Positions 1-5,899 of a stretch of 6,236 bases of DNA are shown piece after piece. The stretch is from Candidatus Bathyarchaeota archaeon (GTDB taxonomy: Archaea > Thermoproteota > Bathyarchaeia > TCS64). Position numbers and translations under genes: made by a program. The stretch covers positions 1-6,236 of the forward strand of contig WJIV01000291.1 in NCBI GenBank assembly GCA_014730055.1, given 5' to 3'. The notes below the pieces were generated by a model. It made no database searches. It worked only from the letters and a program-made list of their open reading frames with translations, and was not told the DNA's origin. Every line of letters starts with the position of its first letter. Within the stretch, counting starts at the first letter, position 1.

Positions 1-1
1 C

Positions 2-319
2 GTGGAGTTCTCAGGAATAAAGATAGGAGATGTTGTTCGATGGGTGTTCACTGGACCCCAAGGGCTCGAGGTAGATGAGTCAGTAGTAATGGAGTATGAG
101 GGAGATGCATACGCTTATGCCCCTATCGATCTTCGAAATTATCCTAGCGAAGAGGTAGTGGGTACATGGAAAGTGGACGTATTTGTAAACAACTCACAGG
201 TCACATCCGCAACCTTTGAAGTAAATCCACTGGGAGGACTGATACCAGGATACACAATCACTTCAATAATCCTTGGAATAGCCTGTGGGTTGTACCTGAT
301 TAAAAGAGGGTTCTCATAG
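2..319 (+). CDS. C-terminal end of a cell-surface beta-sandwich protein with PGY membrane anchor (5' partial)
   Basis: Only the last ~105 residues are in the window. The frame is open to the left edge, so the GTG at position 2 need not be the start. Residues 1-75 read as an Ig-like or similar beta-sandwich: alternating hydrophobic strands, a GTWKVDVFVNN strand pair near 54-64, and a closing TFEVNP strand. An N-N-S glycosylation sequon lies at 63-65. A short linker leads to PGY (82-84), one hydrophobic helix (about 85-100) and a terminal K-R pair. This resembles the PGF-CTERM-like tails that anchor many archaeal secreted proteins. The likely role is an extracellular, membrane-anchored protein; no substrate or enzyme activity can be assigned. 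The gene ends 8 bp before the convergent DedA-family gene. Confidence is high for a real gene and moderate for the fold. Confidence 0.75.
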   Translation: MEFSGIKIGDVVRWVFTGPQGLEVDESVVMEYEGDAYAYAPIDLRNYPSEEVVGTWKVDVFVNNSQVTSATFEVNPLGGLIPGYTITSIILGIACGLYLIKRGFS

Positions 320-326
320 GCTAACG

Positions 327-336
327 ATTATTTTTT
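327..336 (+). terminator. Candidate T-rich terminator of the surface-protein gene
   Basis: A T-rich run ending in six T residues (331-336) begins 8 bp after the stop codon at 317-319. Archaeal RNA polymerase commonly terminates at such oligo-T tracts without a hairpin. It overlaps the end of the convergent gene, so it acts in the + direction only. Inferred from sequence alone. Confidence 0.45.
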
Positions 337-900
337 CCTGATAAGAGATCGAAGATAATTCAAGTCGAGGCCGAGTAGAATATATAAAAATGAGACAAGC
401 ACGAGAGCCGATAATATCCCGGTGAAAACCCCGCCCTGGGGCTCAAGGTACCTGGTAATAAAATCTACACTGTACTTACCAGCGATGGAAACTATCGTGC
501 ACTGCAGAGTCTTACCGCAAAATACTGCTAATATAACCCTTCTCAGGTCGTACTTCAGCATTCCTAGAGGAACAAGAACAGGCCCCGTGGGTAGAGGAAA
601 AAGAGAATATAGAAAAACCATAGAAACCCCGTGCCTGTGTACTCTTTCCCTGGTTTTCTCAAGACGATCTTCATATCTCTTATTGATTATTCTTCTCCCA
701 CTGTATCCGAGAAAGTAAGCAATTAATTCACCAGTTGTTGCACCTAAACCAGTAACTAGACCGAGTAGTATAGGGTTAAGGGAAGGATGGAGAACAGTCA
801 TCAATAAAATGTAAGGCACAGGGAAAAAGATCGATGTAATAAATGCACCTAGATACAGGTGCGTGGAAATGAGCCTTGATAACCACTCCTTAAGAACCAT
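328..900 (-). CDS. DedA/VTT-domain (SNARE-associated family) integral membrane protein
   Basis: A 190-residue polytopic membrane protein matching the DedA/VTT family in length and motifs. The family signature is present at about 51-70: G-L-G-A-T-T-G-E, then Y-F-L-G-Y-S-G-R-R, with acidic Glu58. A polar segment (71-90) follows, then a second half with FPLPTGP (101-107) leading into P-L-G-M. A final hydrophobic helix spans about 160-178 and the tail is basic. DedA proteins are linked to lipid (undecaprenyl or polyprenyl phosphate, phospholipid) flipping, membrane homeostasis and proton-coupled transport; the substrate here is unknown. The ATG is well fixed because an in-frame TAG lies immediately upstream (901-903 on the complementary strand). 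No Shine-Dalgarno is seen. The gene is divergent from the kinase gene and convergent with the surface-protein gene, so functional linkage to either is doubtful. Confidence 0.88.
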   Translation of the reverse strand: MVLKEWLSRLISTHLYLGAFITSIFFPVPYILLMTVLHPSLNPILLGLVTGLGATTGELIAYFLGYSGRRIINKRYEDRLEKTRERVHRHGVSMVFLYSLFPLPTGPVLVPLGMLKYDLRRVILAVFCGKTLQCTIVSIAGKYSVDFITRYLEPQGGVFTGILSALVLVSFLYILLGLDLNYLRSLIRKK

Positions 901-922
901 CTACCAAATAATCACCGAAACC

Positions 923-951
923 CAATAAAAAGAATAGTTCCCTGTAAAAAT
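923..951 (-). promoter_or_regulatory. Candidate TATA elements of the DedA-family gene
   Basis: On the minus strand, CTTTTTATTG (923-932) is centred about 27 bases before the ATG, the spacing expected for leaderless archaeal transcription. A second T-rich box, ATTTTTAC (944-951), would give a ~20-base leader. No clear purine-rich BRE precedes the first box, so which one is used cannot be decided. Confidence 0.4.
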
Positions 952-1090
952 ACCTAATCTAAACTTATCTAGAGAATTAATGGTAAATAATCCTAAGCAT
1001 AACAAAAAAATAGTTTTATCCATGGATTTTTTCTAATTGATGCCACCTTACACGCCTGAACCCATACCCTGAAATCAGCCGATACCAAGA

Positions 1091-1148
1091 AAAATTATAA
1101 AAACAATACATTTAGATAAAAGAGCAGGTTAAAAAATTCTTAAGTATA
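1091..1148 (+). promoter_or_regulatory. Candidate promoter(s) of the sensor kinase gene
   Basis: The strongest TATA-like box is TTATAAAAA (1095-1103). It is preceded by the purine-rich CAAGAAAAA, which could act as a BRE. Transcription would start near 1124, leaving a ~47-base leader. A weaker box, TTAAGTATA (1140-1148), is centred 27 bases before the ATG and would give a leaderless mRNA, as seems possible at the other genes here. No Shine-Dalgarno precedes 1171. Confidence 0.45.
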
Positions 1149-1170
1149 CAGTAGACCGATTAATAACCTA

Positions 1171-2115
1171 ATGGATGTATGGTTAAGCCGTTTCTTGATC
1201 TCTGCAACTGATGGCTTTCTTATGCTTGATGAAAACCTTAGGGTGCTTAATGCCAATGAAAGCTGGTTGCAGCAAGCCGGTTTAAAATATGGGGAGATTA
1301 TTGGCAGACATATCGAAGATATCTTTCCCGATATGGGAAAGGAGAAACTGGAGTTATACAGGAAAGTAATGGTGACATGTGATCCTGTCGAATTCAGGCA
1401 CGAAGATAGTACGAGGCTTAATGGCAGAGTTTTTGATGTAAAGGTCTTCAAGATTGAAGAGGGAATCGGGGTAATAACACGGGAGATAACAGAGCAAGCA
1501 AAATATGAACGAGGTCTAGAAGCCCTCCATATTCATACTTCGAAGATTGCGGAGGCTAAAACACTTGAAGAGGTATGTAGACTAACATATACTCTTTTAC
1601 AGGATGCCTTAGGATTTCCTGTAATTGATCTAATAAAAATCGAGGACGGGTACCTAATTGATGTATTCTCATATGGTTCAGAGATATTACAAATCCCCAT
1701 TAATGGACCAGGGATCACAGCTAGAGCAGCGAGAACCGGTAAAACCCAGTTTATTAACGATACAAGGGAAGACAGCGATTATATTAAGGGTCCGAGGGAA
1801 TGGATTGCATTGTCAGAGCTAACTGTACCTGTGAAAATCGATGGCGAACCCCGTCTTCTAATAAATGTAGAAAGCCCTGAAGTAAACGCTTTCACGGAGA
1901 ATGATAGAAAACTAATTGAGATACTGACCAGGCACCTCAGTTCTGATATAAAAAGGATCAATTACGAGAATACGCTGGAGGCCCTAGAAAAATATAGTAA
2001 ATTGCTTCATAAAGCATCAACTCTCGATGAGGTTGTTCGCACAACATTAGGATTCATAACCGATGCCATGGGTTATTCTAGGCAGGTATCGGAATTGTTG
2101 AAGGAGAAAAGATAA
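1171..2115 (+). CDS. N-terminal fragment of the sensor kinase: PAS, GAF1 and the start of GAF2
   Basis: This frame encodes 314 residues. The PAS domain opens with DGFLMLDENLRVLNANES (14-31) and closes with the strand GIGVITREITEQ (98-109). GAF1 runs from about 115 to 262 and contains RTGKTQFINDTREDSDY (188-204) and the SELTVPVKIDGE strand-turn (215-226). GAF2 starts near 268 and is in register until about Arg304 (GYSR). The last ten residues are out-of-frame sequence ending at TAA 2113-2115. The ATG at 1171 is chosen because an in-frame TAA lies at 1141-1143 with no other usual start between. If expressed alone, the product is a sensor without a kinase core. Confidence 0.8.
   Translation: MDVWLSRFLISATDGFLMLDENLRVLNANESWLQQAGLKYGEIIGRHIEDIFPDMGKEKLELYRKVMVTCDPVEFRHEDSTRLNGRVFDVKVFKIEEGIGVITREITEQAKYERGLEALHIHTSKIAEAKTLEEVCRLTYTLLQDALGFPVIDLIKIEDGYLIDVFSYGSEILQIPINGPGITARAARTGKTQFINDTREDSDYIKGPREWIALSELTVPVKIDGEPRLLINVESPEVNAFTENDRKLIEILTRHLSSDIKRINYENTLEALEKYSKLLHKASTLDEVVRTTLGFITDAMGYSRQVSELLKEKR
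2079..2083 (+). other. Site of the -1 frameshift in the kinase gene
   Basis: The upstream frame reads GYSR then drifts (QVSELL). The next frame reads A-G-I-G-I-V-E-G directly after an in-frame TAG (2079-2081), as expected inside a GAF domain. Adding one G to the GG at 2081-2082 restores a continuous GYSRAGIGIVEG. No canonical X-XXY-YYZ slippery heptamer is present, so programmed recoding is not supported. Confidence 0.75.
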
Positions 2116-2381
2116 AACCAATACAGTACGCAGAGCCGGTACAAGTAGGTACCTTATCAAAAGACCAATCAAGTGTCATTGCAAGAGCGGTACGGACAGG
2201 TAGATCTCAATTAGTTCCAGATACCAGGGAGGATGAAGATTATATTCCTTATAGTAACGGAAATAGCTCGGTTTCTCTATCAGAGCTCGTAATACCCATC
2301 ATAGATGGGAAAAAAGTAATTGGAGTCATTAATATCGAGAGCGAGAAGCTTAATGACTATGACGAAAAAGATCAAAAGTTA

Positions 2382-3212
2382 ATGGAAATATTCTCAGATA
2401 ATATAGCATTAGCGATTAGACGTCTAAGAAAAATGAATGATCTTGAGAATAGAGTTGAGGAACGCACGGAGGAGCTTCAAGGAGCTTATGAAGAACTAAA
2501 GAAAGCAAATAAATTAAAGGACCAGGTAATGGGAATGGCCACCCATGAACTTCGGACTCCTCTGACCTCAATAAAAGGATATGTTGATTATATCAGGAGT
2601 GGAGGAGCCGGGAAAGTGCCTGAAGAAATTGATGAGCTCTTAAAGATAGTTGAAAGGAACTCAAAGAGACTGCAAAAACTCACAGATGATATGCTTGATC
2701 AGCAAAGACTTGAGACGGGGACACTAGAGATGGAGATGGAATACACGGATGTCGTGGAACTTATCGAGGAAGCAAAAGAAGAGATCAAACCAGTCTTAAG
2801 AGAAAAAGGGCAGAAACTATCTCTAGATATAGAGAATACTCCAAAATGTAAGCTAGAACCCACCAGAATAAGCCAGGTACTGATAAACCTACTAACTAAT
2901 GCATCCAAGTATAGCCCAAGGGAGACCGAGATCAAATTGAAAGTGAAAGAGAACTCGGACAAAGTAATTATTAAGGTAATTGATGAGGGTATAGGTCTCT
3001 GTGATGAGGACCTTGATAAGCTTTTCAAGCCATTCCCTCACATAGAAAAACCAGCAGAATATACTAATGGAATAGGTTTAGGACTCACTATCTCAAGGGA
3101 TTTCGTAGAACTTCATGGTGGAGAGATGTGGGCCGAATCGCAGGGGGTAGGCAGAGGATCAACATTCATTTTCACGTTACCTGTGCCATATCATACTGAG
3201 AATGATGCTTAA
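2382..3212 (+). CDS. C-terminal fragment of the sensor kinase: HisKA and HATPase_c catalytic core
   Basis: If translated separately, the first usual start is the ATG at 2382, inside the last helix of GAF2, giving 276 residues. A charged coiled coil (about 16-48) precedes the H box, with phospho-acceptor His55 in ATHELRTP (codon 2544-2546). The ATP-binding domain has the N box (Asn169, Asn173 in NLLTNASKYSP), G1 (DEGIG, 201-205), F box (LFKPF, 214-218) and G2 (GIGLGL, 230-235), then GRGSTF near 258-262. All catalytic motifs are intact, so the break is recent, artefactual or tolerated. The coding frame is open from 2082 to 2382 and continues GAF2, so 2382 is not the true gene start. No receiver is fused; phosphotransfer should go to a separate regulator. 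Confidence 0.85.
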   Translation: MEIFSDNIALAIRRLRKMNDLENRVEERTEELQGAYEELKKANKLKDQVMGMATHELRTPLTSIKGYVDYIRSGGAGKVPEEIDELLKIVERNSKRLQKLTDDMLDQQRLETGTLEMEMEYTDVVELIEEAKEEIKPVLREKGQKLSLDIENTPKCKLEPTRISQVLINLLTNASKYSPRETEIKLKVKENSDKVIIKVIDEGIGLCDEDLDKLFKPFPHIEKPAEYTNGIGLGLTISRDFVELHGGEMWAESQGVGRGSTFIFTLPVPYHTENDA

Positions 3213-3315
3213 TCGATATTCTTCTTGTCTAAAATCAAGAGTATGATAGCATTTATCCTTCGATAGTAAGTATTGAAACGGATAGATTATTATTCAATAG
3301 AAGCTTTTCATAATC
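3213..3315 (+). promoter_or_regulatory. Kinase-regulator intergenic region with candidate promoter and GATAG repeats
   Basis: The TATA-like GATTATTATT (3285-3294) is centred ~27 bases before the GTG start at 3316, fitting a leaderless transcript; GAAACG just upstream could serve as BRE. GATAG occurs three times (3245-3249, 3262-3266, 3281-3285) at 17- and 19-base steps, the last touching the TATA box, so it is a weak operator candidate. A 5-bp hairpin (TCTTG 3223-3227 / CAAGA 3236-3240) beside a pyrimidine-rich stretch may help end the kinase transcript. Confidence 0.4.
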
Positions 3316-4185
3316 GTGTCTGAGAAAGTTTTCATTGTTGATGATGAACCTGATCTTCTAAGGCTGTACCAGAAATTACTCGAAGATCATGGGTATAAAG
3401 TGAAAACAGCCACCAGTGGTGAGGAAGCTCTAGAAAAGATCGGAGATGAACAACCAGACCTAGTGATAAGCGATGTAGTTATGCAGAAAATGACAGGCTT
3501 TGAGCTAAGTCGGGGTATAAAGGATGCCCCAGAAACAACACATATTCCAGTTATTCTATTTAGCGTATTATCCAGAAACGTCGATAAGGAAATGAGTCTG
3601 AGGTCTGGTGCTGAAAAGTTACTTAGCAAATCGATAAATAGGGAAACATTTCTAGAGGAAATATCTCATGCAATAGAAGAATCTAAGGTCAACAATTTTT
3701 CGGTAAGATTCAATATGAGTCATGATGATATCAAGAATAAATTATTCATACTTGAGTACGATCGTTTGTCACATTACGAGAAACTTGTGAGATCCTTCAT
3801 CATAGAATGTAAAACAAACGATAAAGAGATTTTATTATTATCCACCAAAGATAGTCCTCTTTATGCCAGGTTATACGAGCAAGAAGAGGTTGAGGTGCAT
3901 GTTATTGAGGAACATACAATGCTGACGCCCATACTGGATGAAAAAAATGAAGGATTTTCCCTCATATTCGATAGCATCACGTTAATTTCACTAGCATTAG
4001 GGTTCACATTCAGTTATGAGTTAACTAGACAACTCAGGAAAAGACTGCTAGATAAGAAGGCCACAGCAATGTTCCTGTTAAACTCGGATGCCCAAGCAAA
4101 GGAGGAAATCGCTAAATTCAACTCATTATTTGCGAACCACCTTGCATTTAAGGAAAATAAGCCAGAAATATTGAAATGGATATAA
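3316..4185 (+). CDS. Response regulator: receiver domain fused to a P-loop-less RecA/KaiC-like domain
   Basis: A 289-residue protein. Residues 1-122 form a complete CheY-like receiver: acidic pocket Asp9-Asp10, phospho-acceptor Asp53 (LVISDVVM), Ser83 in place of Thr/Ser, and Lys105. Lys105 is followed by Ser rather than the usual Pro. Residues ~130-289 resemble a RecA/KaiC-type core. A first strand (LFILEY, 143-148) and helix stand where a Walker A loop would be, but no GxxxxGK[ST] is present. A Walker-B-like strand SLIFDS (215-220) follows, then a helix-rich part and the strand ATAMFLLN (249-256). It should bind little or no ATP and probably acts as a docking or output module. The GTG start is forced: an in-frame TAG lies at 3298-3300 with no other usual start between. 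It is likely the target of the upstream kinase. It has no DNA-binding domain. Confidence 0.85.
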   Translation: MSEKVFIVDDEPDLLRLYQKLLEDHGYKVKTATSGEEALEKIGDEQPDLVISDVVMQKMTGFELSRGIKDAPETTHIPVILFSVLSRNVDKEMSLRSGAEKLLSKSINRETFLEEISHAIEESKVNNFSVRFNMSHDDIKNKLFILEYDRLSHYEKLVRSFIIECKTNDKEILLLSTKDSPLYARLYEQEEVEVHVIEEHTMLTPILDEKNEGFSLIFDSITLISLALGFTFSYELTRQLRKRLLDKKATAMFLLNSDAQAKEEIAKFNSLFANHLAFKENKPEILKWI

Positions 4186-4191
4186 ACTGAG

Positions 4192-4220
4192 TTTTTAAAA
4201 AAAAGAAACGTTGTTTGTTT
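4192..4220 (+). terminator. Candidate oligo-T terminator of the response regulator gene
   Basis: TTTTT (4192-4196) starts six bases after the stop codon. An A-run follows, then a second T-rich stretch (TTGTTTGTTT, 4211-4220). Such tracts fit hairpin-independent archaeal termination and would insulate the next gene. Confidence 0.45.
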
Positions 4221-4223
4221 AGC

Positions 4224-4235
4224 TTGTACGTACAA
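4224..4235. promoter_or_regulatory. 12-bp perfect palindrome, candidate operator upstream of the TrmB-like gene
   Basis: TTGTACGTACAA is its own reverse complement and abuts the TATA-like box of the downstream regulator gene, over the expected BRE. A dimeric winged-helix protein bound here would block TFB/TBP access. Autoregulation by the TrmB-like protein is a natural guess. The sequence does not match the known Thermococcales TrmB site. Confidence 0.45.
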
Positions 4236-4262
4236 ATTTAAATTAGATAAGATTCTAATTAC
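4234..4262 (+). promoter_or_regulatory. Candidate promoter of the TrmB-like gene
   Basis: AAATTTAAATTA (4234-4245) is the best TATA-like element; it would start transcription near 4266, giving a ~20-base leader without Shine-Dalgarno. A weaker box around CTAATTA (4256-4261) sits at leaderless spacing from the ATG at 4286. Confidence 0.45.
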
Positions 4263-4285
4263 TTTTCAAAGCCAGCTGAGTATCC

Positions 4286-5899
4286 ATGAGCGATGAATCT
4301 ATTGTTGAACAATTATCAGAGTTCGGTTTGAACACTGAGGAGGCTTCCATTTACATTCTTCTGGTGAAAGGGGGGCCAGCAACAGCTTCACAGGTAGCTA
4401 GTCAGCTAGACTATAATAGAGTAAAAACATACAGAATTTTAGATTCATTAGTGGAGAAAGGATTCGTATCCGAGACACCGGAAAGGCCGAAAAAATTCAT
4501 ACCAACTGATACCAGGGAAGCCCTTTCAGGATATCTAGCGAAATTCAGGAGAAGAATAGATAGCCTTCAAGAGCACAAAGACACAATAATAGAGGAATTT
4601 GACAAAATAAGTGATAAAACAGTCTCCTATGAGGAGACCACCTTCAGGATACTGCAGGGGAGGCCACAGGTATTTAATCTCATAGACTCGATGTTAAAAC
4701 GCGCTGAAGACGAAGTAAAAATATACATACCGGGCGATGACCTCTACAGGTTCGAGTTTGTAAACCTAGATAAATTGATAAAATCTCTGAATTCCGAAGG
4801 CGTGGAGGTTTATTTACTTACGCAGATAACATTAGATCTGGTTGAACGAATAAAGGAATACCTGAAATATGTTAGGGTAAATCATCTTGAGAAACTGGAT
4901 CGCTTCCGATTCATAATAAAAGATGGAAAAGAGGTATTTTTCACGTTCACTATGGAAGACTCAATGAGTCTATCAACAGAAGAGGATACTGGGCTATGGA
5001 CAAATACTGAGAGCTTTGTTTTAGCCATGGATAGTTTCTTCGATGAAAACTGGAGAATATCAAAGAATGGGGAAGAGGTTGTTACAGCGTTAAATAAAGG
5101 TGAGGAGCCACAGAGAATCCAGGTTATATCAGAAGAAGATCGGTATCAGAAAATCTACGAGAACATGCTCTCAGAGTGCAGCATCTCAGCAAAAATTATG
5201 ATAGATAATCTCGGTCATCTAAAGAGTTTAGAGTCGATATGGGGGGATCTTATCAACAGAAATGTAGACCTAAAGATTCTCTCAGAGCTAGATTACACCT
5301 CTTTAGCAAGCCTCTTAGAACTAATTCCTCAGGAAACAATTAGAGACATAGAAACTGGGTTTGAATTATTACTCGTCGATGGCAAAAGAGCGTTAATGTT
5401 TATGCCAACAATCGCCGGATACGGGGATAAAATATACTCTAATAACGATTTTTACTGTCAATCAATGGCCCAAGTCTTCGATGATTACTGGATAAAAGGA
5501 AGGACAATTGAATCAATAGCAAAGAAGCTAGCAGAAGAAGTAACACTGAAGGAATCACTAAAAATTTTAAAAGAAAATATACCAGAAAAATGGAAAGTTA
5601 CCACGGACAAACAGTTAACAATAAAAAAACTTGGGAATATCAAGATAGATTGCCTGCTGGAGTATGATGAGGGTACAAGAATCATAATTGAATACTCAAC
5701 TGGTGGAGAAGCGTCAAGCACGATAGCTGAGACATACTCTAAGATCTCAAATATTGATGCAGAGAAAGCAATTATTATATCTACAAGACCTTACTCAGAA
5801 TCGGACACTAACCTCGCGAAAATGTTCAAAATAGATCTCATCTATGAGAATGACCCTCATAAATTGGCTCATAAGATATTACAAAAAATTCAAACTTGA
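4286..5899 (+). CDS. TrmB-family-like regulator with two PLD-like repeats and a C-terminal PD-(D/E)XK-like domain
   Basis: A 537-residue protein. Residues 5-82 are a TrmB-type winged helix (LSEFGLNTEEASIYILLV; recognition region ASQLDYNRVKTYRILDSL; wing with KKFIPTD), followed by a coiled-coil helix (84-108). Two related modules follow, about 119-260 and 280-405. Each runs from a helix and an I-Y-I or I-M-I strand to a conserved end (SFFDENWR at 250-257; VFDDYWIK at 397-404). They look like non-catalytic phospholipase-D-like domains, as HKD motifs are absent. The C-terminus (~415-537) resembles an Mrr/PD-(D/E)XK fold: Asp455, a IIIEY strand with Glu469, the strand AEKAIIIST, then LAKMFKIDLIYEND. 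The expected Lys two residues after Glu469 is Ser, so nuclease activity is doubtful. TrmB proteins are transcription factors, classically for sugar uptake; the ligand here is unknown. The ATG at 4286 follows an in-frame TGA at 4277-4279. The 3' end overlaps the opposite gene by 21 bp. Confidence 0.8.
   Translation: MSDESIVEQLSEFGLNTEEASIYILLVKGGPATASQVASQLDYNRVKTYRILDSLVEKGFVSETPERPKKFIPTDTREALSGYLAKFRRRIDSLQEHKDTIIEEFDKISDKTVSYEETTFRILQGRPQVFNLIDSMLKRAEDEVKIYIPGDDLYRFEFVNLDKLIKSLNSEGVEVYLLTQITLDLVERIKEYLKYVRVNHLEKLDRFRFIIKDGKEVFFTFTMEDSMSLSTEEDTGLWTNTESFVLAMDSFFDENWRISKNGEEVVTALNKGEEPQRIQVISEEDRYQKIYENMLSECSISAKIMIDNLGHLKSLESIWGDLINRNVDLKILSELDYTSLASLLELIPQETIRDIETGFELLLVDGKRALMFMPTIAGYGDKIYSNNDFYCQSMAQVFDDYWIKGRTIESIAKKLAEEVTLKESLKILKENIPEKWKVTTDKQLTIKKLGNIKIDCLLEYDEGTRIIIEYSTGGEASSTIAETYSKISNIDAEKAIIISTRPYSESDTNLAKMFKIDLIYENDPHKLAHKILQKIQT

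Larger units (their letters stand above)
901..1170. other. Divergent intergenic region with no gene seen
   Basis: This 270-bp AT-rich gap separates the divergent DedA-family and kinase genes. It holds candidate promoters for both. It also contains the 10-bp perfect palindrome ATCCATGGAT (1018-1027), a possible operator but short enough to occur by chance. No tRNA, convincing box C/D RNA or coding frame was found. Confidence 0.6.
1171..3212 (+). pseudogene. Soluble PAS-GAF-GAF sensor histidine kinase interrupted by one -1 frameshift
   Basis: Read as one gene with one extra base near 2081, this span encodes a 680-residue cytosolic histidine kinase: PAS (about 10-110), GAF1 (115-262), GAF2 (268-425), coiled-coil signalling helix (425-455), HisKA with His459, and HATPase_c. 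No membrane segment or signal peptide is seen, so it should sense an intracellular signal. Three facts support one ancestral gene. GAF2 is cut in mid-domain and resumes at the matching residue in the other frame. The downstream frame has no ATG, GTG or TTG between the break and 2382. GAF2 then aligns with GAF1 through its full length. The cause may be a real mutation, a sequencing or assembly error, or, less likely, recoding. The probable partner is the response regulator 103 bp downstream. Confidence 0.82.

Noticed and set aside
422..718. Open frame of 98 codons on the + strand
   Set aside because: It lies antisense within the well-supported DedA-family gene and its translation resembles no family; it has a shadow-like composition.
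1036..1078. Possible box C/D guide RNA (TGATGCC followed by two CTGA)
   Set aside because: The C box deviates from RTGATGA at two positions and no C' box lies between the CTGA motifs; chance is more likely.
1140..1961. Minus-strand open frames opposite the PAS-GAF coding region
   Set aside because: They are Ser/Ile/Leu-rich antisense shadows of a recognisable PAS-GAF protein, with no domain or start context of their own.
2075..2090. Programmed -1 ribosomal frameshifting in the kinase gene
   Set aside because: There is no slippery heptamer and no evident downstream stem; an indel or sequence error is simpler.
2699..3028. Minus-strand open frame opposite the HATPase domain
   Set aside because: Very Ser-rich translation, typical of antisense of Asp/Glu/Arg-rich coding sequence; the + strand carries intact kinase motifs.
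4014..4235. Minus-strand frame covering the end of the response regulator and the gap
   Set aside because: Mostly antisense to a real gene, with no family resemblance; its start falls in the candidate operator.
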